64,000 bases of DNA, taken from assembly GCF_008329565.1 (NCBI RefSeq), contig NZ_NPKT01000010.1, positions 114,169 through 178,168 on the forward strand, read 5' to 3'. Each line of letters opens with the position of its first letter. Position 1 is the stretch's first letter. Made by a program: the position numbers and the translations under genes. Below, piece after piece: positions 7,389 to 16,297 of the stretch. The stretch is from Mycolicibacterium sp. P1-5 (GTDB lineage Bacteria; Actinomycetota; Actinomycetes; Mycobacteriales; Mycobacteriaceae). The notes under the pieces are model-generated. The model had not been told where the DNA came from. It saw nothing but the letters and a program-made list of their open reading frames with translations, and searched no databases.

Positions 7389-8864
7389 GTGACAATGGAT
7401 TCCACACTCGCCGCTGAACTCGCCGATCTCGACGCCATCGGGCAGGCGGCCCTTGCCGCTTCCGGACAGGTGTCCGCCGCCGAATTGCTCGACGCGGCGA
7501 TCTCGAGACTGGAAGCCGCCCGCGGCCTCAATGCCGTGATCACCGACTTGTTCGAACGTGGGCGCGATCAAGCGGTCGCCATCGACCAGGCAGGCACGCT
7601 GCGCACCGGGGCCGCAGGGCCGGTGGCCGGAGTTCCCTTTCTGCTCAAGGATCTTGGAGCGTCGCTGGCGGGAGCCCGTGAGGCGATGGGTTCGCGCGCC
7701 CTGCGCAATCACATCGCCCCGCACACGGCGTGGATCGTCGAGCGCTATCTGGCGGCCGGCCTGGTGGTGTTCGGCAAGACCAATACCCCGGAATGGGGCA
7801 ATCACTGCACTACCGAACCGACGCTGTTCGGCCGCACCGCCAACCCATGGGCGCCGGTCATAACACCGGGTGGTTCCAGCGGCGGGTCGGCTTCGGCCGT
7901 GGCCGCCGGAGTCGTGCCGGCCGCCTCGGGCGGCGACGGCACCGGGTCGATCCGGGTGCCCGCCTCGTGCTGCGGACTGGTCGGACTCAAACCACGCCGG
8001 GCGCGCACGTCGTTCGCACCGTCCGGTCAGCTGCTCGAGGGATTGGCGGTCGAGCATGCGCTGACCCGCACCGTCCGCGACAGTGCCGCGCTGCTCGATG
8101 TGGTCACCGGCGGCGCGCCGGGCGATCCGTACAACGCGCCGTTGCCTGCTCAGGGGTTACTGCAGGCACTCGGTCAACCACCGGCACCGCAGCGGATCCT
8201 GATCGCCACACAGTCCCCTTTCCCGGCGCCGCGGACCGACGCGCGTGTCGCGGCCGCTGTGGAATCCGCCGGGCGCGCACTGGAATCAGCCGGCCATCAC
8301 GTCGCACCGGGAGCGCCGTCGTTCGACGCCGACGCCGTCGCCAACGCGATCGCCATCCTGCACAACGTCAGCAACGTGCAGCTGTACAACTTCGCGGAGT
8401 CCCACCTCGGCCGTGCGCCCCGCGAGGACGAGTTCGAACCCAGCAGCTGGGTGATGATGCGCGAGGGCTTCACCACCTCCGGTGTCGACTACGCCGATGC
8501 CATCGAAGCCATTCACGGCCAGACCCGCCAATTCGTCGCGGGAATGGGTGCCCACGACGTCCTGTTGGTTCCGACGTTGCTGGCGCCGCCGCCGCACTAC
8601 GGCATTCTGAATCAACCCCGCGGCACCACCCGGGCGTTCTTCGATGTCGAGTTCGCACACACGGGCTGGACCACGATGGCCAACGTGACCGGCTGGGCTG
8701 CGATCTCACTACCGCTGGCGACCACCGAGGACGGGCTGCCGATCGGTGTTCAGCTGATGGCGCCCGAGGAAACCGTTCTGCTGCAGCTGGCGGCTCAGCT
8801 CGAGCGGGCGATTCCGTGGGCTCAGCGGCGCCCGCGGGGATGGTTGGGCGCGCCCGGGGCCTGA
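7389..8864 (+). CDS. Amidase-signature family hydrolase
   Basis: 491 residues. The amidase-signature catalytic triad is visible: Lys in PFLLKDLG (~residue 87), the Ser-rich [14 protein letters not shown] loop (cis-Ser) and the nucleophile in [13 protein letters not shown]. Such enzymes hydrolyse amides (nicotinamide-like, aryl or acyl amides) in the cytoplasm. Length and architecture are standard. The GTG at 7389 follows a GAGGA. The alpha/beta hydrolase 69 bp downstream is on the same strand and may be co-transcribed. The substrate cannot be told from sequence. Confidence 0.92.
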   Translation: MTMDSTLAAELADLDAIGQAALAASGQVSAAELLDAAISRLEAARGLNAVITDLFERGRDQAVAIDQAGTLRTGAAGPVAGVPFLLKDLGASLAGAREAMGSRALRNHIAPHTAWIVERYLAAGLVVFGKTNTPEWGNHCTTEPTLFGRTANPWAPVITPGGSSGGSASAVAAGVVPAASGGDGTGSIRVPASCCGLVGLKPRRARTSFAPSGQLLEGLAVEHALTRTVRDSAALLDVVTGGAPGDPYNAPLPAQGLLQALGQPPAPQRILIATQSPFPAPRTDARVAAAVESAGRALESAGHHVAPGAPSFDADAVANAIAILHNVSNVQLYNFAESHLGRAPREDEFEPSSWVMMREGFTTSGVDYADAIEAIHGQTRQFVAGMGAHDVLLVPTLLAPPPHYGILNQPRGTTRAFFDVEFAHTGWTTMANVTGWAAISLPLATTEDGLPIGVQLMAPEETVLLQLAAQLERAIPWAQRRPRGWLGAPGA

Positions 8865-8932
8865 GCCCCTTTGCTGCGGCGGTCCGCCTTCGAACCGAAC
8901 CGCACAGTGGCCACTCAACGGCGTGAGACACT

Positions 8933-9853
8933 GTGCCGATGGTTGTCTCTATCGCGCGTCCCAAGTTGGAAGGCAATATCGCCGTCTCCGAGGACCGCCA
9001 AATCGGTTTCGCCGAATTCGGCTCCGCCCGGGGCCGGGCGATTTTCTGGCTGCACGGAACGCCCGGAGCTCGGCGCCAGATCCCCGTGGAAGCGCGCGTG
9101 TTCGCCGAACAGAACCACATCCGGCTCATCGGGGTCGACCGGCCGGGAATCGGGTCCTCCACCCCGTACCAGTATGAGAACGTGTTGGCGTTTTCGAAGG
9201 ACCTGGCGATCATCGCCGACACCCTCGGGGTCGACAAGATGGCGGTGGTGGGGCTGTCCGGCGGTGGCCCGTACACGCTGGCCTGCGCGACCGCGATGCC
9301 CGACCGGATCGTGGCCGCCGCCGTGCTGGGTGGGGTGGCCCCGACCGTCGGGCCCGAAGCCATCAAGGGCGGCTTGATGAAGGTGGGCGCGGCTGCGGCC
9401 CCGATCATCGAGGTCGCCGGCGCTCCATTGCGTCTCGCGGCCGTCAGCCTGATCCGGCTCATCAAGCCGGTCGCCGAGCCCGCCCTCTACATCTACGCCG
9501 GCATCTCCCCCGAGGGCGACCGCAAGATGCTGGTGCGCCCGGAATTCAAGGCGATGTTCCTCGACGACCTGCTCAACGGCAGCCGCAAGCAGCTGGCGGC
9601 GCCACTTGCCGACATCGTGGTGTTCGCCCGCGACTGGGGTTTCCGGCTCGACGAGGTGAAGGTGCCTGTTCGCTGGTGGCACGGCGACAAAGACCACATC
9701 GTCCCGTTCGCGCACGGGCAGCACGTGGTGTCCCTGCTGCCCGACGCCGAGCTTCACCCGCTGGCCGGCGAGAGCCATCTGGCGGGCCTGGGCCGCGCCG
9801 AGGATATTTTGCGCACCATGCTCGAGCTCTGGGATCGCGACGAGAAGGCTTGA
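8933..9853 (+). CDS. Alpha/beta hydrolase
   Basis: 306 residues with the alpha/beta-hydrolase fold: oxyanion-loop HGTPGARR, the DRPGIGSS strand, nucleophile elbow GLSGGG (Ser ~106), acid region HGDKDHIVPF and the terminal catalytic His in GESHLAG. A cap domain spans ~residues 140-230. An esterase or lipase-like activity is likely; the substrate is unknown. The start may be GTG 8933 or ATG 8939. A strong hairpin follows at 9878. Confidence 0.88.
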   Translation: MPMVVSIARPKLEGNIAVSEDRQIGFAEFGSARGRAIFWLHGTPGARRQIPVEARVFAEQNHIRLIGVDRPGIGSSTPYQYENVLAFSKDLAIIADTLGVDKMAVVGLSGGGPYTLACATAMPDRIVAAAVLGGVAPTVGPEAIKGGLMKVGAAAAPIIEVAGAPLRLAAVSLIRLIKPVAEPALYIYAGISPEGDRKMLVRPEFKAMFLDDLLNGSRKQLAAPLADIVVFARDWGFRLDEVKVPVRWWHGDKDHIVPFAHGQHVVSLLPDAELHPLAGESHLAGLGRAEDILRTMLELWDRDEKA

Positions 9854-9877
9854 CCAGCAAGCTAAGTCAATGACAAC

Positions 9878-9914
9878 GCCCGCGCCGCGCGGTTTGATCC
9901 GGCGCGACGCGGGC
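9878..9914. terminator. Bidirectional hairpin between convergent genes
   Basis: GCCCGCGCCGCGC pairs with GCGCGACGCGGGC with one mismatch around a ~11-nt loop. It sits between the convergent alpha/beta hydrolase and the secreted protein ending at 9929. Confidence 0.65.
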
Positions 9915-9928
9915 ATCGGATGTCTGAG

Positions 9929-10453
9929 TCAGACGCCTAGTTGGCTCTTGATCAACCCGTCCTGCTTCTGGCCGAACTCGATCACCAGATCGTTGGGCGC
10001 CGGGTCGGCGACGGGACCCGAGAACTCCACTGAGGAAGCGGCATTGCCTTCGGTGAAATAGAGAACGCTCAGCGACCGCGTGCCATCTGGGGATGTCCCG
10101 GTGATCAGCTGTCCGCCCTGTCCGACCGGAGCGGCCACCGACTTCTGATTGGCGACCGGCGTGGCGGCCTGCGCCGAACTGATCGCACCGGCGGCGGCAC
10201 CCGGATCGCCCAGCACCCATACGGTTTCCGTGATCGTGCGCCCGTCACGATGTGAGTAGACGGTCATGGCGCCGGGCTGACCGCCGGGATTGAGGGTCGG
10301 CGGGCCCGCGGTATAGGCCAGCGAGTCGGTCACCACATTCGGATCGATCAATAAGACGGTGTAATCACCGGGGTCGGCAGATGCCAGGCCGGCAAGCGAC
10401 ATGCTGGCCGATAACAGAGCGGCGGTCAGACCGCCGACACAACGAGAGTTCAT
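9929..10453 (-). CDS. Secreted mycobacterial protein of unknown function
   Basis: 174 residues with a Sec signal peptide (MNSRCVGGLTAALLSASMSLAG, cleavage near LASADP). The mature domain is about 145 residues and compact: TVLLIDPNVVTDSLAY, a YSHRDGRTITETVWVLGD strand pair and SPDGTRSLSVLYFTEG. It contains no Cys after the signal. It resembles other conserved exported mycobacterial proteins but I do not recognise a named family. Transcription ends at the shared hairpin 9878-9914. Confidence 0.75.
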   Translation of the reverse strand: MNSRCVGGLTAALLSASMSLAGLASADPGDYTVLLIDPNVVTDSLAYTAGPPTLNPGGQPGAMTVYSHRDGRTITETVWVLGDPGAAAGAISSAQAATPVANQKSVAAPVGQGGQLITGTSPDGTRSLSVLYFTEGNAASSVEFSGPVADPAPNDLVIEFGQKQDGLIKSQLGV

Positions 10454-10509
10454 ATTCGATGTCGTCCGTTCAGGGAAGGAGTGAATGGCGGGTTATTCGT
10501 CGTAAGCGA

Positions 10510-10737
10510 TCAGCACGGGTAGCAACCCCACCCCCGCCAGCCGTCACGCCAGAAAAAGCCCGCCCCACAACCCCTGTTACCCGTTCCCCCTTGGCAATCC
10601 AGCGCGGTGATGACCGGCGAATGCCCCGGGCCGTACGGCGAGGGATTGGTGGTTGACGCGGCACTGGCGAACTGTGCACCCGCCAATGAACCGGCAATCA
10701 TGCCGGCGGCGGCAATACCCATGATGATTTTTCGCAC
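10510..10737 (-). CDS. Small exported Cys/Trp-rich peptide
   Basis: 75 codons starting with GTG at 10737, preceded by GGGGGAAGC at good spacing. A signal peptide (MRKIIMGIAAAGMIAGSLAG, cleavage near FASA) leaves a mature peptide of ~47 residues with four Cys (ALDCQGG, NRGCGAG, WGCYPC), three Trp and many Gly. The protein ends exactly on YPC. Two disulphides are likely. Similar tiny exported proteins occur in mycobacteria, with no known function. Confidence 0.7.
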   Translation of the reverse strand: MRKIIMGIAAAGMIAGSLAGAQFASAASTTNPSPYGPGHSPVITALDCQGGTGNRGCGAGFFWRDGWRGWGCYPC

Positions 10738-10882
10738 GGAAGCTTCCCCCGATTCGGGTCGCGCTGAATAGGACCGTCATACGGTACGTGAGCTAATGCG
10801 CCAAACGCGGTAATTCCGACGGAGTCGTATATCGAGGTCTCGCGAGCTGACTCTGGTTCATGTCCTATGCCCCCATTGCCAT

Positions 10883-10896
10883 GGGCCAGAAGTCCC
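10883..10896 (-). promoter_or_regulatory. DosR-like box
   Basis: On the minus strand the 14-mer reads GGGACTTCTGGCCC. It matches the DosR core GGGACTWWAGTCCC at 11 of 14 positions and keeps both GGGACT and CCC. It lies ~100 bp upstream of the small gene starting at 10995; DosR boxes function in either orientation. The stronger DosR box at 35269 shows the regulon is represented nearby. Confidence 0.5.
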
Positions 10897-10994
10897 TATG
10901 GGCGGACGAAATAACAGGAGAAGCTGGTCCGCAGTAATGGGGGTCGCGGGTGTATGACGGACATGTCAGTGCACCGCCGCAGAAAGGTGCAGCA

Positions 10995-11252
10995 ATGAAT
11001 GAAGTCCTTGCAGAACGCAATTACGCCTGGCGAATGATCCGCGCCGCGCGGATATCCCATGCCGACCGGGTGAGCGCCATTGCGGTTGAGAACCGCCGTA
11101 TCGACGTCGGCCTGCTGATCAGCGAAGCCCTGGAAGCCGGTCTGGGTCGCGACGAGGTCATCGTCGAGCTGGCCGACCTGGGGGCGCGCATGTATGCGCT
11201 GTGCAACCCGGATGAGTTGGTCGCCGCGGACGCCGAAAGCTGTCTGGCTTAA
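10995..11252 (+). CDS. Small helical protein, possible DosR-regulon member
   Basis: 85 residues from the ATG at 10995, supported by the upstream AGAAAGG; the frame is open back to 10950 but lacks a ribosome site there. The protein is soluble, helical and Ala/Arg/Glu-rich ([20 protein letters not shown], then [17 protein letters not shown]), with no recognised domain. A DosR-like box sits ~100 bp upstream. Its last 4 bp overlap the convergent cinA stop. Confidence 0.65.
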   Translation: MNEVLAERNYAWRMIRAARISHADRVSAIAVENRRIDVGLLISEALEAGLGRDEVIVELADLGARMYALCNPDELVAADAESCLA

Positions 11253-12514
11253 CCTAATCCGAGCAGCGTGCGGTGCAGCAGGTGCATGGCCACCGTGGTG
11301 GACCGCTCTCTGATGTCGGCGCGCTCACCGGGCAGCCGAACCGAGCGGCTCACCGTCGTCCCGTCGCCCAGCATCACGCAAAACCACACGGTGCCTACCG
11401 GTTTGGCTTCCGTTCCGCCACCGGGCCCCGCGATACCGGTAATGGCAACCGCAGTGTCTGCGCCGAAACAGCGCAACGCTCCGGTTGCCATCGCCTCGGC
11501 GACTTCCTGTGAGACCGCGCCGTGGGAGTCGATGAGCGCCCGGTCGACCCCCAGCACATCCACCTTCGCCTCATTCGCGTAGGCGACCACCGCACCCGCG
11601 ACGTATGCCGAGGAACCGGCCTGATCGGTGAGGCGGGCCGCCAGCAGGCCGGCCGTACAGGACTCCGCAGTCGCGATGCGCCGCCCCACCAGCAGCCGAG
11701 CGAGAAGCTCATCGATCAGCGAACCGTCCTCGGAGAACACCACTTCGCCGTGCCGCGCTCGAATCAGGTCCATCAGCCGCGCGTAGGCCGGGGCGCTGTG
11801 CGGCTCGTAGCGAGTGACCATCTCCACCTCGCCGCGGCGCAGGCAGGTGGTGATCTCCAGCTCGGCGAAGCCCGGCAGACTCTCGGCTTCGCGCAGCGTC
11901 TCGGCCAGCCCCGACTCGGCCAGTCCGAACATCCGGACCGTCTCCTGGCGGTAGACGGTCCGCCCGGCGACGGCCTGCTGGAAAGCCTCATCTGCGATGG
12001 CGGCCGGCCACATCGCCTGCAGTTCGCGCGGCGGACCGGGAAGCACCAGCACCGTCGGCGAACCCGGGACCACGACGCCCGGCGCGGTTCCCACCGGGTC
12101 GAGGACGTGGGCACCCGCCGGAACCATCGCCTGTTTGCGGTTGGCCGCACGCACCGCGTCGAAATCGACACCGGTGAACCGGGCCATCAGATGTTTCAGG
12201 ATCGCGGCGATCTTGGCTTCCAGCTCGGCGTCGAGCGTCAGCTCGCGCCCGCAAAAACGCGCGACGATCTCCACCGTCATGTCGTCGGCGGTCGGCCCGA
12301 GACCACCGGTGGTGACGATCAGGTCAACACCCTCGGCGGCGAGGAAGCGCAGCTGCGCCTCGATGTCGGCGGGCCGGTCACCACAGATCGTGATGTGGGC
12401 CAGTTCCACGCCCAGTTCCAGCAGCCGGTCAGCCACCCAGGGGCCGTTGCGATCTGCGACACGTCCTGTCAGGACCTCGGTGCCGGTGACCACGATTCCC
12501 GCGCGCACGCTCAT
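11249..12514 (-). CDS. cinA: CinA-family protein (competence/damage-inducible; NMN deamidase domain)
   Basis: 421 residues with the two-domain CinA architecture. Residues 1-~170 are a MoCF/COG1058 domain ([41 protein letters not shown]), in homologues an ADP-ribose pyrophosphatase. Residues ~260-421 are the CinA C-terminal domain ([52 protein letters not shown]), in homologues nicotinamide-mononucleotide deamidase. Full length. From memory it is the orthologue of Rv1901, one edge of the conserved block inverted here relative to M. tuberculosis. Confidence 0.93.
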   Translation of the reverse strand: MSVRAGIVVTGTEVLTGRVADRNGPWVADRLLELGVELAHITICGDRPADIEAQLRFLAAEGVDLIVTTGGLGPTADDMTVEIVARFCGRELTLDAELEAKIAAILKHLMARFTGVDFDAVRAANRKQAMVPAGAHVLDPVGTAPGVVVPGSPTVLVLPGPPRELQAMWPAAIADEAFQQAVAGRTVYRQETVRMFGLAESGLAETLREAESLPGFAELEITTCLRRGEVEMVTRYEPHSAPAYARLMDLIRARHGEVVFSEDGSLIDELLARLLVGRRIATAESCTAGLLAARLTDQAGSSAYVAGAVVAYANEAKVDVLGVDRALIDSHGAVSQEVAEAMATGALRCFGADTAVAITGIAGPGGGTEAKPVGTVWFCVMLGDGTTVSRSVRLPGERADIRERSTTVAMHLLHRTLLGLG

Positions 12515-12584
12515 ACCGAGCGAGACTACTGAGCCCTGATCGTCTGGCTCCTCAGCGGCTCACTTCGTTGTGCCGGCCCCGTCC

Positions 12585-13250
12585 TCAGCGCGGTGCCGCG
12601 CCGGGAGCGCGAATCACCAGCGGCGCAGCGGGGAATGCAGCCGCCATCTCCGAGCGCGACTTCCGCAGGGCAGCGGTGCCGTAACCCTTCTTGCGGTGGT
12701 GGGGATGAATCCAGATCCGTACGTTGACCTCCCCGCCGACCAACTCTCCGAACACCAGGCCGACCTTGTCCTGACCGTCGAGGGCGACAAACCAGGCCGC
12801 CTCCTCAGCGCTCGATCGGTCACGCGCCGAGCGGATTTCGTCGTCCAGGTTTCCGGCCGGCGCTCCCGAACCGTCCCCGGCCGCACCCATCTCCTGGGTG
12901 CGGGTCGCGAAGATGTCGCGGTCGGCCTCGTCGGAGAACGGGCGCAACTGCAGGCTCTCATCGGTACTGGCCGGCCGCTCGCCCAGGATGAAGGACAGTT
13001 GGCTGTTGAGGTCACGGAGTTCGGCGGTGATGCGGTCGCGCGAATCCCGCGTCACCTGATCGAACGACAGGCCCAGGACGGCTTCGGTGCCCCGGCGTGA
13101 CGTTCCGAGCAGCGCAGTGATGGCGTTGATCGCAGAGTCCCGATTGTCGGAGGCGACGATCGCGTCGAGCACCTCGTGGCGACGCTCGAGCGCGTTGAGC
13201 AGTGCATCGGCTATCTCGCGGCGGGCGGCGGCGCGGTCTTGGTCGGTCAT
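12585..13250 (-). CDS. GNAT-type acetyltransferase with GyrA-like helical N-terminal region
   Basis: 221 residues. Residues ~15-90 (ALERRHEVLDAIVASDNRDS, LLGTSRRGTEAVLGLSFDQV, then RDRITAELRDLNSQL) follow the pattern of the long-helix/globular segment of GyrA and ParC, where a region such as LLDIDEIQAQAILDMQLRRL sits between two coiled-coil arms. Residues ~100-205 are a compact GNAT-like domain (AAWFVALDGQDKVGLVFGEL, then VNVRIWIHPHHRKKGYGTAA, resembling the acetyl-CoA-binding Q/R-x-x-G-x-G/A loop). The last ~15 residues are Pro/Ala-rich. The acceptor substrate is unknown. Confidence 0.75.
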   Translation of the reverse strand: MTDQDRAAARREIADALLNALERRHEVLDAIVASDNRDSAINAITALLGTSRRGTEAVLGLSFDQVTRDSRDRITAELRDLNSQLSFILGERPASTDESLQLRPFSDEADRDIFATRTQEMGAAGDGSGAPAGNLDDEIRSARDRSSAEEAAWFVALDGQDKVGLVFGELVGGEVNVRIWIHPHHRKKGYGTAALRKSRSEMAAAFPAAPLVIRAPGAAPR

Positions 13251-13436
13251 GGCCCCAGCGTAGATCCGGCGGCCGGAGTTCGGCGGCGCTGCGCCGAAGT
13301 CCGCGGCTAACCTGGAGCCCGGATCGCTGTGCGGCGTTGCACATGAACCAGATACGGCGTTTGCCCCACCGCTCTGCCAAGATGAACCCTCGGCAGATCA
13401 CCGGTTGCGCGGGGGTGTCCTGTCGCGGATCTCGAC

Positions 13437-16211
13437 ATGAGGAGTTTGGGGACGGTGGCGAAAACCTTCGGGACGCTCTCCGTCTTGCTGCTCTTGCTGC
13501 TCTGCGCGGGAGACCTACGAGTACTCGGCGGCCCGCAACCTCATCCCGCGCAGGACATCGAGCTGGCCGCCGGCTGGCGACTCACCTCGGCACAGGGCCT
13601 TGCCGCCGACGGCGCGACCATCTCGGCCAGCGGTTATGACGCCGCGGCATGGCACCCGGTGCGGCGGATGCCGGCTACCGTCCTCGAGACGCTGCAGGAC
13701 GACGGCGTGTACCCGAACCTCTATTACGGCAAGAACCTGCTCCAGGAGGTCCCGCAGGACCTCTACGAACAGGATTGGTGGTACCGGACCACATTCACCG
13801 CGCCGGCTGACTATCCGACCTACCTTCTGGACTTCCCGGGTATCAACTACCGCGCCGAGGTCTGGCTCAACGGCCGTCGCGTCGCGGACAACCGGCAAGT
13901 CGTCGGCATGTACAACAGCCACGAGCTGGACGTCTCGCGCTGGATTCAGCCCGGCCGGCCCAACACCCTGGCGGTCAAGGTGACCCCCGAACGGGCTATC
14001 CAGGACGTCAGCGGCGTCGAACTCGCCGACAGCTGGTACGACTGGATCAACTGGCGATACCTGGGCTACCAGGGGCCCGACAAGAACCCGGCCAACGGCA
14101 ACTCCTTTGTGCCCGACCGCAATGCCGGCATTTGGAAACCGGTGTACCTCAAGACATCCGGACGGATATCGATCGGTGAGGCCACCGTCAACACCGATCT
14201 GCCGCTGCCCGACACCGACAGCGCTCGGCTGACGGTCTATGCCCCGCTGCGCAATTACTCCACCGAGAAGGTTCGCGGCATATTGCGGGCCTCGATCACC
14301 CGGGACGGAAAGGCACCGATCCGCGTCGACGAACCAGTGACGCTGATGCCCGGCGAACAGCGTGAGGTCACGCTGAGCCCCGATCGTTTCGATGCCCTGA
14401 CCGTCCACCACCCCGACCTGTGGTGGCCATACACAATGGGGCGGCCAGACCTCTACGACCTCAAGCTGGAATTCGTCCAGAACGGTGAGGCCACCGAGGT
14501 GTCGACGTTGAAGTTCGGTATCCGCACCATCACCCAGGGCCGCGACTCCGACGACAGCTTCGCCGAACTGGGCACCGGCGGCAACTTCTACCTCCAGGTG
14601 AACGGCAAGAACTTCCTGGTCCGCGGGGCCACCTACACGCCGGACCTGCTCTACAAGTACGACCCCGACCGCGACGCCGCAATCCTGAACTACGTCAAGG
14701 ACCTCGGGCTGAACATGCTGCGTCTGGAGTCCAAGATCTCCTCGCAGCGTTTCGTCGAGCAGGCCGATGAACTCGGCATCCCGCTGATGTACGGATGGAT
14801 GTGCTGCAACCAGTGGGAGAAGTGGCAGCAGTGGGACGACGAGGATCGCCGGGTCTCGCAGGACAGCATGCGCTCCCAGATCGAGATGCTGCGCTCGCAT
14901 CCCTCGGTGTTCGTGTGGGCCAACGGCAGTGACGGCCGGCCGCCCGGGGAAGTGCTGGCCGAATATCACCAGATCCTGTCCGACCTGCACTGGCAGAACG
15001 CCACCGTCGACACGGTGTCCTCGCTCAACCGGGACGCCGACGGCCAGCAGGTCTGGGACGGAATCCAGATGGCCGGGCCCTATACCTGGCGCCCGCCGTC
15101 GTACTGGTTCGCCGGGCAGTACGGCGCGGCCCGCGGCTCGTCGGCCGAGCAGGGCGACAACGAACACATACCGCCGTTTGCGAGCCTGCAGAAGTTCATC
15201 CCGCCAGACAAGCTGTGGCCGATCAACGACACCTGGTTCTTCCACGCCGGTTCGGATCCGCAGAACTCACGGCTGGCCAACGTCCAGCGGGTCATCGACC
15301 GCCGTTACGGCCCGTCCACCAATGCGCGGATGTTCGCCGACAAGGCGCAGCTGGCGCACTACGAGGCCACCCGGGCGCAGTTCGAATCATTTGCGGCCAA
15401 CGGCTGGGACGGCCACAAGATGACGATCTACTGGATGCTCAACAGCCACTGGCCGTCGTTCTTCGGCAATATCTTCGACTATTACCTGCGTCCCGGCGGC
15501 GCGTATTACGGAGCCAAGAAAGGTCTGCAGCCACTGTCGGTGGTGTTCGACTCCTACGCGACCGGTAACCACCGCCAGGCCAGGGTGTTCGTCGTCAACC
15601 AGTCGCCCGACACCCGCAAGAACCTGCGCGTCCGCGTGCGTGTCTACGACCTCAACGGCGCGCTGCGCGACGAGCGGGCCGCCGACGACATCACCGTCGA
15701 CCCGGGCGGCTCGGTGCAGGCGATGACGCTGCCGCCCGGCCCGGCCGACGCCGGGGTGTTCTTCGTCCGCTGCGAGTTGCTCGATCCGTCCGGGAATGTC
15801 GTGGCCAACAACGTGTACTGGCAGTCCCGTCAGGCCGACGACGTCGGCCCGCCGGCCAACGACGCGGCCTTCAACTCCAATCAGGTCAGCTGGGCCGACA
15901 TGACCGCGCTGAACACCATGCCGAAGGTGCCGCTGGACGTCAGCGCCACCGGCGGCGACGACGCGGGCCGCGACGTCACGATCAGCCTGCACAACCCGAC
16001 CCCGCAGATCGGGTTCTTCGAGCGCGCCGAATTGCTGACCGGCCCGCTCGCCGACGAGATCCTGCCGATCGAATACGACGACAACTATGTGACCGTGTTC
16101 CCCGGGGAGACCGTCCAGATCAAGGGCCGGGTACCCGACACCGGACCCGCCCCGGCCTGGGTCAGGGTCACCGGGTACAACAGCACACCGGTGGTCGTGC
16201 AGGTTCACTGA
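13437..16211 (+). CDS. Exported glycoside hydrolase family 2, exo-beta-D-glucosaminidase-like
   Basis: 924 residues. An N-terminal hydrophobic segment (TLSVLLLLLLCAG) acts as signal or anchor. It is followed by a GH2 sugar-binding jelly roll (~40-230; FPGINYRAEVWLNGRRVADN), an Ig-like domain (~240-360), a TIM barrel (~370-690; GATYTPDLLYKYD, LRLESKISSQRFVEQADELG) and C-terminal Ig-like domains. The acid/base position reads ANGSD (Asp499), not the usual Asn-Glu of beta-galactosidases, and a candidate nucleophile is Glu571 in SAEQGDNEHIPP. The 72-residue spacing equals that of Asp469/Glu541 in the characterised exo-glucosaminidase CsxA. An alternative start is GTG 13455, 10 nt after AGGAG. Likely substrate: beta-linked glucosamine-type residues outside the membrane. 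Confidence 0.85.
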   Translation: MRSLGTVAKTFGTLSVLLLLLLCAGDLRVLGGPQPHPAQDIELAAGWRLTSAQGLAADGATISASGYDAAAWHPVRRMPATVLETLQDDGVYPNLYYGKNLLQEVPQDLYEQDWWYRTTFTAPADYPTYLLDFPGINYRAEVWLNGRRVADNRQVVGMYNSHELDVSRWIQPGRPNTLAVKVTPERAIQDVSGVELADSWYDWINWRYLGYQGPDKNPANGNSFVPDRNAGIWKPVYLKTSGRISIGEATVNTDLPLPDTDSARLTVYAPLRNYSTEKVRGILRASITRDGKAPIRVDEPVTLMPGEQREVTLSPDRFDALTVHHPDLWWPYTMGRPDLYDLKLEFVQNGEATEVSTLKFGIRTITQGRDSDDSFAELGTGGNFYLQVNGKNFLVRGATYTPDLLYKYDPDRDAAILNYVKDLGLNMLRLESKISSQRFVEQADELGIPLMYGWMCCNQWEKWQQWDDEDRRVSQDSMRSQIEMLRSHPSVFVWANGSDGRPPGEVLAEYHQILSDLHWQNATVDTVSSLNRDADGQQVWDGIQMAGPYTWRPPSYWFAGQYGAARGSSAEQGDNEHIPPFASLQKFIPPDKLWPINDTWFFHAGSDPQNSRLANVQRVIDRRYGPSTNARMFADKAQLAHYEATRAQFESFAANGWDGHKMTIYWMLNSHWPSFFGNIFDYYLRPGGAYYGAKKGLQPLSVVFDSYATGNHRQARVFVVNQSPDTRKNLRVRVRVYDLNGALRDERAADDITVDPGGSVQAMTLPPGPADAGVFFVRCELLDPSGNVVANNVYWQSRQADDVGPPANDAAFNSNQVSWADMTALNTMPKVPLDVSATGGDDAGRDVTISLHNPTPQIGFFERAELLTGPLADEILPIEYDDNYVTVFPGETVQIKGRVPDTGPAPAWVRVTGYNSTPVVVQVH

Positions 16212-16297
16212 CGCACCTGGCGCGACGTCGGCGGATGTGTGCGTGCCCTAGATTCGGTGGTGAGACCGCCGGAGAAACACCGTGGAAGGGACGGAGA

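Noticed and set aside
13515..15245. A 576-codon open frame antisense to the GH2 gene
   Set aside because: A shadow of high-GC third positions in the real gene: no ribosome site, no domain, and the sense frame has full GH2 architecture.
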